NCBI GenBank assembly: GCA_031394045.1
Contig: JANMWN010000180.1
Coordinates: 1-7,987 of the forward strand
Length of the DNA stretch: 7,987 nucleotides
DNA from: JANYIP01 sp031394045
GTDB lineage: Bacteria; Actinomycetota; Actinomycetes; Prado026
Direction of reading: 5' to 3'
Part shown: piece after piece, positions 5,804 to 7,987 of the stretch
Position numbering within the stretch: the first letter of the stretch is position 1
How the letters are laid out: every line of letters starts with the position of its first letter
Notes under the pieces: generated by a model
The model's input: the letters and a program-made list of their open reading frames with translations, nothing else
The model's database searches: none
What the model was told of the DNA's origin: nothing
Made by a program: the position numbers and the translations under genes

Positions 5804-6078
5804 TGGCCATGTCGATCCCGCAGATGCTCGAGTGCCGCCGCACCCGACGTCGCCTGCAACGCTTCCTTGACCGAGACCCCTCGGCGCCGCTCACGCACGA
5901 CGAGATCACCGAGGTCGAGGAACACCTTCGCGGCTGCGAGCGGTGCACCGGCCTCGTCGCGGAGTACCGGGCCCTGCACCGCTTGCTGGAGCATCTGGGT
6001 GCAACGCTGCAGCCCGACGACGCCGTGCTTCGCGTGCGACAGGCCCTGGACCGCGCCCTGGAGAACGAGCAGGGCTGA
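5803..6078 (+). CDS. Zinc-binding anti-sigma factor (ZAS/zf-HC2), paralogue 2
   Basis: This 91-residue cytoplasmic protein is translated from ATG 5803 (or GTG 5800), with GGGAGG (5789-5794) 8 nt upstream and a TGATG overlap with the sigma gene. The zinc motif is present: Cys11 in 'MLECRR' and 'HLRGCERC' (H41-x3-C45-x2-C48). Such proteins bind the cognate ECF sigma factor and release it when the zinc thiols are oxidised or modified. It shares 'LDRDPSA-x-LT' and overall layout with the protein at 3817-4104; by eye they are about 40% identical. Position makes it the cognate partner of the adjacent sigma factor. No transmembrane segment is present, so it senses a cytoplasmic signal. Confidence 0.88.
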   Translation: MAMSIPQMLECRRTRRRLQRFLDRDPSAPLTHDEITEVEEHLRGCERCTGLVAEYRALHRLLEHLGATLQPDDAVLRVRQALDRALENEQG

Positions 6079-6120
6079 CCTCGCGCTGGTACTGCGCCCT
6101 GGAATGACTGAGGTGGTTCA

Positions 6121-6157
6121 CCGGGTTCCGTGCGCGACCCGGCTCAGCTGGAGCCGG
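6121..6157 (+). promoter_or_regulatory. Two mutually exclusive hairpins before the radical SAM gene
   Basis: CCGGGT (6121-6126) can pair with ACCCGG (6137-6142), and CCGGCTC (6139-6145) can pair with GAGCCGG (6151-6157) around a 5-nt loop. The two stems share bases 6139-6142, so only one can form at a time. They lie between the anti-sigma stop and the proposed GTG start at 6179. This could be an attenuation-type switch or a processing site, but the sequence would be coding if ATG 6104 were the true start, and GC-rich DNA forms such stems readily. Confidence 0.25.
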
Positions 6158-6178
6158 CACGTCGGAAGGTCGTCCATC

Positions 6179-7615
6179 GTGCCCGCAGCTTCAGGACTCC
6201 TCGGCCGCGCCGGGCGCGCCCTCCGCAGACTCGACGAGGTCACCCGCCCCATCGACCCGGAACGTCGCGCCATCATGGCCCAGCGCTGGGACGAGCTGCC
6301 CGACGGTGTGAAGACGCCGAACCAGCTCGTCGGCCGCTTCGCGATCGGTTGCGAGGGAACCCACGGCGTGTTCCCGAAGTGCGACCTGACGTGCTCGCCG
6401 TGCTACCACTCCAGCGACGCGAACAAGGTCCGCATCGACGGTTCTCACACGCTGCGTGAGGTGGCCAAGCAGATGGCGTACCTGCGCAAGCGGCGAGGTT
6501 CCCGGGCCCACGCACAGCTCATCGGGGGTGAGGTGTCGCTCCTCTCTCCCGACGACCACGCCGCGACCCTGTTGGAGATGCGAGCTCAAGGACGCGAACC
6601 GATGAGCATGACTCACGGAGACTTCGACTACGACTACCTGCGACAGCTCGCGCTCGGCTTCGACGGGCGGCCGCGGTTCGCGAAACTGTCGTTCGCGGCA
6701 CACTTCGATTCGTTGATGCGCGGGCGGCAGGGCATCCCGCGACCCAGGACCGAGTCCGACCTCAACCCCTATCGCGCAGCCTTCGTGGCCATGTTCGACC
6801 GACTGCGGCGCGAGCACGGGGTCACGTCCTACCTCGCTCACAACATGACCGTGACCCCGTCGAACCTCGACCAGGTCGCCCAGGTCGTACGGGACACCAT
6901 GCCGATGGGGTACTCGATGTTGTCCTTCCAGCCAGCCGCGTTCGTCGGCGACGACCGGCGCTGGCGCGAGGGCTTCCGCGAGGTCACGCCCGACGCAGTC
7001 TGGGACGCGATCGAGGCTGGAGCGGGCACGCGGCTCCCGCACGCCGCCGTACAGATGGGTGACCCGCGGTGCAACCGCACCGCGTACGGCTTGATGGTCG
7101 GCGCGCGTTGGGTGCCGCTGCTGGACGACGCGTCTGCGGTGGATGTTGCCGCCCGCGATGCGTTCTTCGCACACCTCGGCGGCGCCGTTCTGGGAGGCAT
7201 CCCGACGTGGCAGGCAGGCGTCAAGGTGACGAGGGCGGTCGTGTCACACCCGCGGGCACTGGGGATCGCGATGCGGTACGGCGCGAGACTGGTGCGTCGC
7301 TCCGGTGGGCCGATCGCCCTGGTCCGCAGCGGGGTGCGGCCGATGACCTTCGTCATGCACAACTTCATGGATGCGGCCGACGTAGCGCCCGCATGGCAGC
7401 TGTTGCAACAGGGCATCACCAGCGAGGACCCCGATGTGCGTGCCACCCAGGACCGGCTGAAGGCCTGCGTCTACACCATGGCGCATCCCGACGCGAACCT
7501 CCTCGTGCCCGCGTGCGCCCAGCACTCAGTATTCGACGTCAAAGAGAACCAGCGCCTGCGTCAGTTGCTCCCGCTGATAGAGGTCCGCGCCGGGTCACGG
7601 GTTCCCACGACCTGA
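6179..7615 (+). CDS. Radical SAM enzyme of unassigned function
   Basis: This 478-residue protein has the radical SAM cluster motif C68-D-L-T-C72-S-P-C75 (C-x3-C-x2-C) followed by Tyr-His, so it should bind a [4Fe-4S] cluster and cleave SAM to a 5'-deoxyadenosyl radical. 'QLIGGEVSLL' supplies the GGE-type SAM-binding motif after the first strand, and 'MSMTHGDFDYDYL' continues the partial barrel. Beyond the core, Cys298 ('GDPRCNRTAYG') and a distinctive tail 'CVYTMAHPDANLLVPACAQH' (430-449), with Cys430, Cys446 and two histidines, could ligate an auxiliary cluster or metal. Cys58 precedes the motif. GTG 6179 has GGAAGG 9 nt upstream; ATG 6104 in frame, with a poor site, would add 25 residues. 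It follows the anti-sigma gene by 100 bp. I recall similar proteins in actinobacteria but no established function. Confidence 0.85.
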   Translation: MPAASGLLGRAGRALRRLDEVTRPIDPERRAIMAQRWDELPDGVKTPNQLVGRFAIGCEGTHGVFPKCDLTCSPCYHSSDANKVRIDGSHTLREVAKQMAYLRKRRGSRAHAQLIGGEVSLLSPDDHAATLLEMRAQGREPMSMTHGDFDYDYLRQLALGFDGRPRFAKLSFAAHFDSLMRGRQGIPRPRTESDLNPYRAAFVAMFDRLRREHGVTSYLAHNMTVTPSNLDQVAQVVRDTMPMGYSMLSFQPAAFVGDDRRWREGFREVTPDAVWDAIEAGAGTRLPHAAVQMGDPRCNRTAYGLMVGARWVPLLDDASAVDVAARDAFFAHLGGAVLGGIPTWQAGVKVTRAVVSHPRALGIAMRYGARLVRRSGGPIALVRSGVRPMTFVMHNFMDAADVAPAWQLLQQGITSEDPDVRATQDRLKACVYTMAHPDANLLVPACAQHSVFDVKENQRLRQLLPLIEVRAGSRVPTT

Positions 7616-7987
7616 CCGGCGTCCGCCAAGTCAGGTGCGGGGTCCGCGGCTGAGCGCACCACGACGCGGGCATCCAGAGGCAGCACCAGGCTGACCGAGG
7701 CCCCCACGCTCGGGCACTGACCGGTTGGGATCTCAGCGAACAGTGGCCCCACCCGGGTGCCCACCTCGATCAGCATGCGAGCACCGCGCACCGTCGCTCG
7801 AGTCACTCGTCCCTCGGCGTGAGCGGTCGGGTCGTCGGCCGAACGGACGGCGACTGCCTCCTGACGAACGAGCATCGCGGCGGGACCATCCGGTAGCTGC
7901 GACCCGGCAGGGATCTCGAAGGACCCGAGCGCGGAGACGTGCCTGCCCCCCTGGATGACGCCTGACACCTCGTTGAGACCACCGAGG
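7561..7987 (-). CDS. ABC transporter ATP-binding protein, C-terminal TOBE part (partial)
   Basis: The frame is open to the right edge and ends at TGA 7561-7563, giving about 142 residues. Visible are 'GGLNEVSGVI', matching the G-x-x-N-x-x-x-G-x-V that opens the TOBE_2 domain after the ATPase, then 'LPDGPAAMLVRQEAVAV', like the L-x-V-R-P-E-x-hydrophobic motif, 'GRVTRATVRGARMLIEVGT' and 'PSVGASVSLVLPLDARVVV'. This is the substrate-responsive C-terminal domain of ATPases for iron, spermidine/putrescine, sugar or molybdate importers. Walker motifs lie outside the window and the substrate is not determinable. A TOBE-less tail of about 30 residues follows. The gene converges on the radical SAM gene and overlaps its 3' end by 55 bp, which is unusual; the extra tail may be read-through of an eroded stop. 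Confidence 0.75.
   Translation of the reverse strand, partial: LGGLNEVSGVIQGGRHVSALGSFEIPAGSQLPDGPAAMLVRQEAVAVRSADDPTAHAEGRVTRATVRGARMLIEVGTRVGPLFAEIPTGQCPSVGASVSLVLPLDARVVVRSAADPAPDLADAGQVVGTRDPARTSISGSN
7610..7636. terminator. Hairpin at the convergent gene junction
   Basis: ACCTGAC (7610-7616) pairs with GTCAGGT (7630-7636), and an inner GGC/GCC (7618-7620/7625-7627) can extend the structure. It overlaps the radical SAM stop codon. There is no T-tract on either strand, as is common for actinobacterial hairpins, so termination is plausible but not demonstrated. On the minus strand it falls within the ABC gene's 3' coding part. Confidence 0.3.

Noticed and set aside
1..7987. CRISPR array, tRNA or rRNA genes
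   Set aside because: No regularly spaced identical repeats and no recognisable structural RNA sequences were seen on either strand.

Overview
This is a high-GC (G/C-biased third codon positions) bacterial window with GTG starts, tightly packed genes, an ECF sigma factor with a zinc-binding anti-sigma factor, and actinobacterial-looking proteins. I infer an actinomycete (Actinomycetota), possibly Nocardioidaceae-like; the genus is a guess.

Left third (1-2360), a scarred region. It holds the C-terminal end of a probable CDC48-type AAA+ ATPase (2-181); a 24-codon orphan coding tail on the minus strand (355-429); a decayed IS21-type element that keeps only the istA 5' end and one multi-repeat terminus (about 430-881); an alpha/beta hydrolase whose start and first codons are supplied by that IS terminus (836-1810); a Nudix gene cut inside its Nudix box (1985-~2176); and, back to back with it across one junction, a minus-strand gene fragment (~2176-2339). 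The gaps 182-354 and 1811-1984 show no RNA gene or convincing coding sequence.

Centre and right (2365-7615), an intact redox/regulatory locus built as two divergent units from about 4105-4254. The minus unit encodes a zinc-binding anti-sigma-like protein and a mercuric-reductase-like flavoprotein disulfide oxidoreductase, and probably continued into the truncated fragment. The plus unit has two mini-ORFs of 24 and 25 codons, chained by ATGA and GTGA overlaps into a SAM-dependent methyltransferase, then an ECF sigma factor, its TGATG-coupled zinc anti-sigma factor (a paralogue of the minus-strand one), and a radical SAM enzyme of a family I cannot assign. One sigma factor with two paralogous zinc anti-sigma-like proteins, driving a thiol/FAD reductase, a methyltransferase and a [4Fe-4S] radical SAM enzyme, suggests a redox-controlled modification pathway. 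The substrate is not visible from sequence.

Right edge: the C-terminal TOBE part of an ABC-transporter ATPase on the minus strand runs off the window and overlaps the radical SAM gene tail to tail. A small hairpin lies at this convergent junction.
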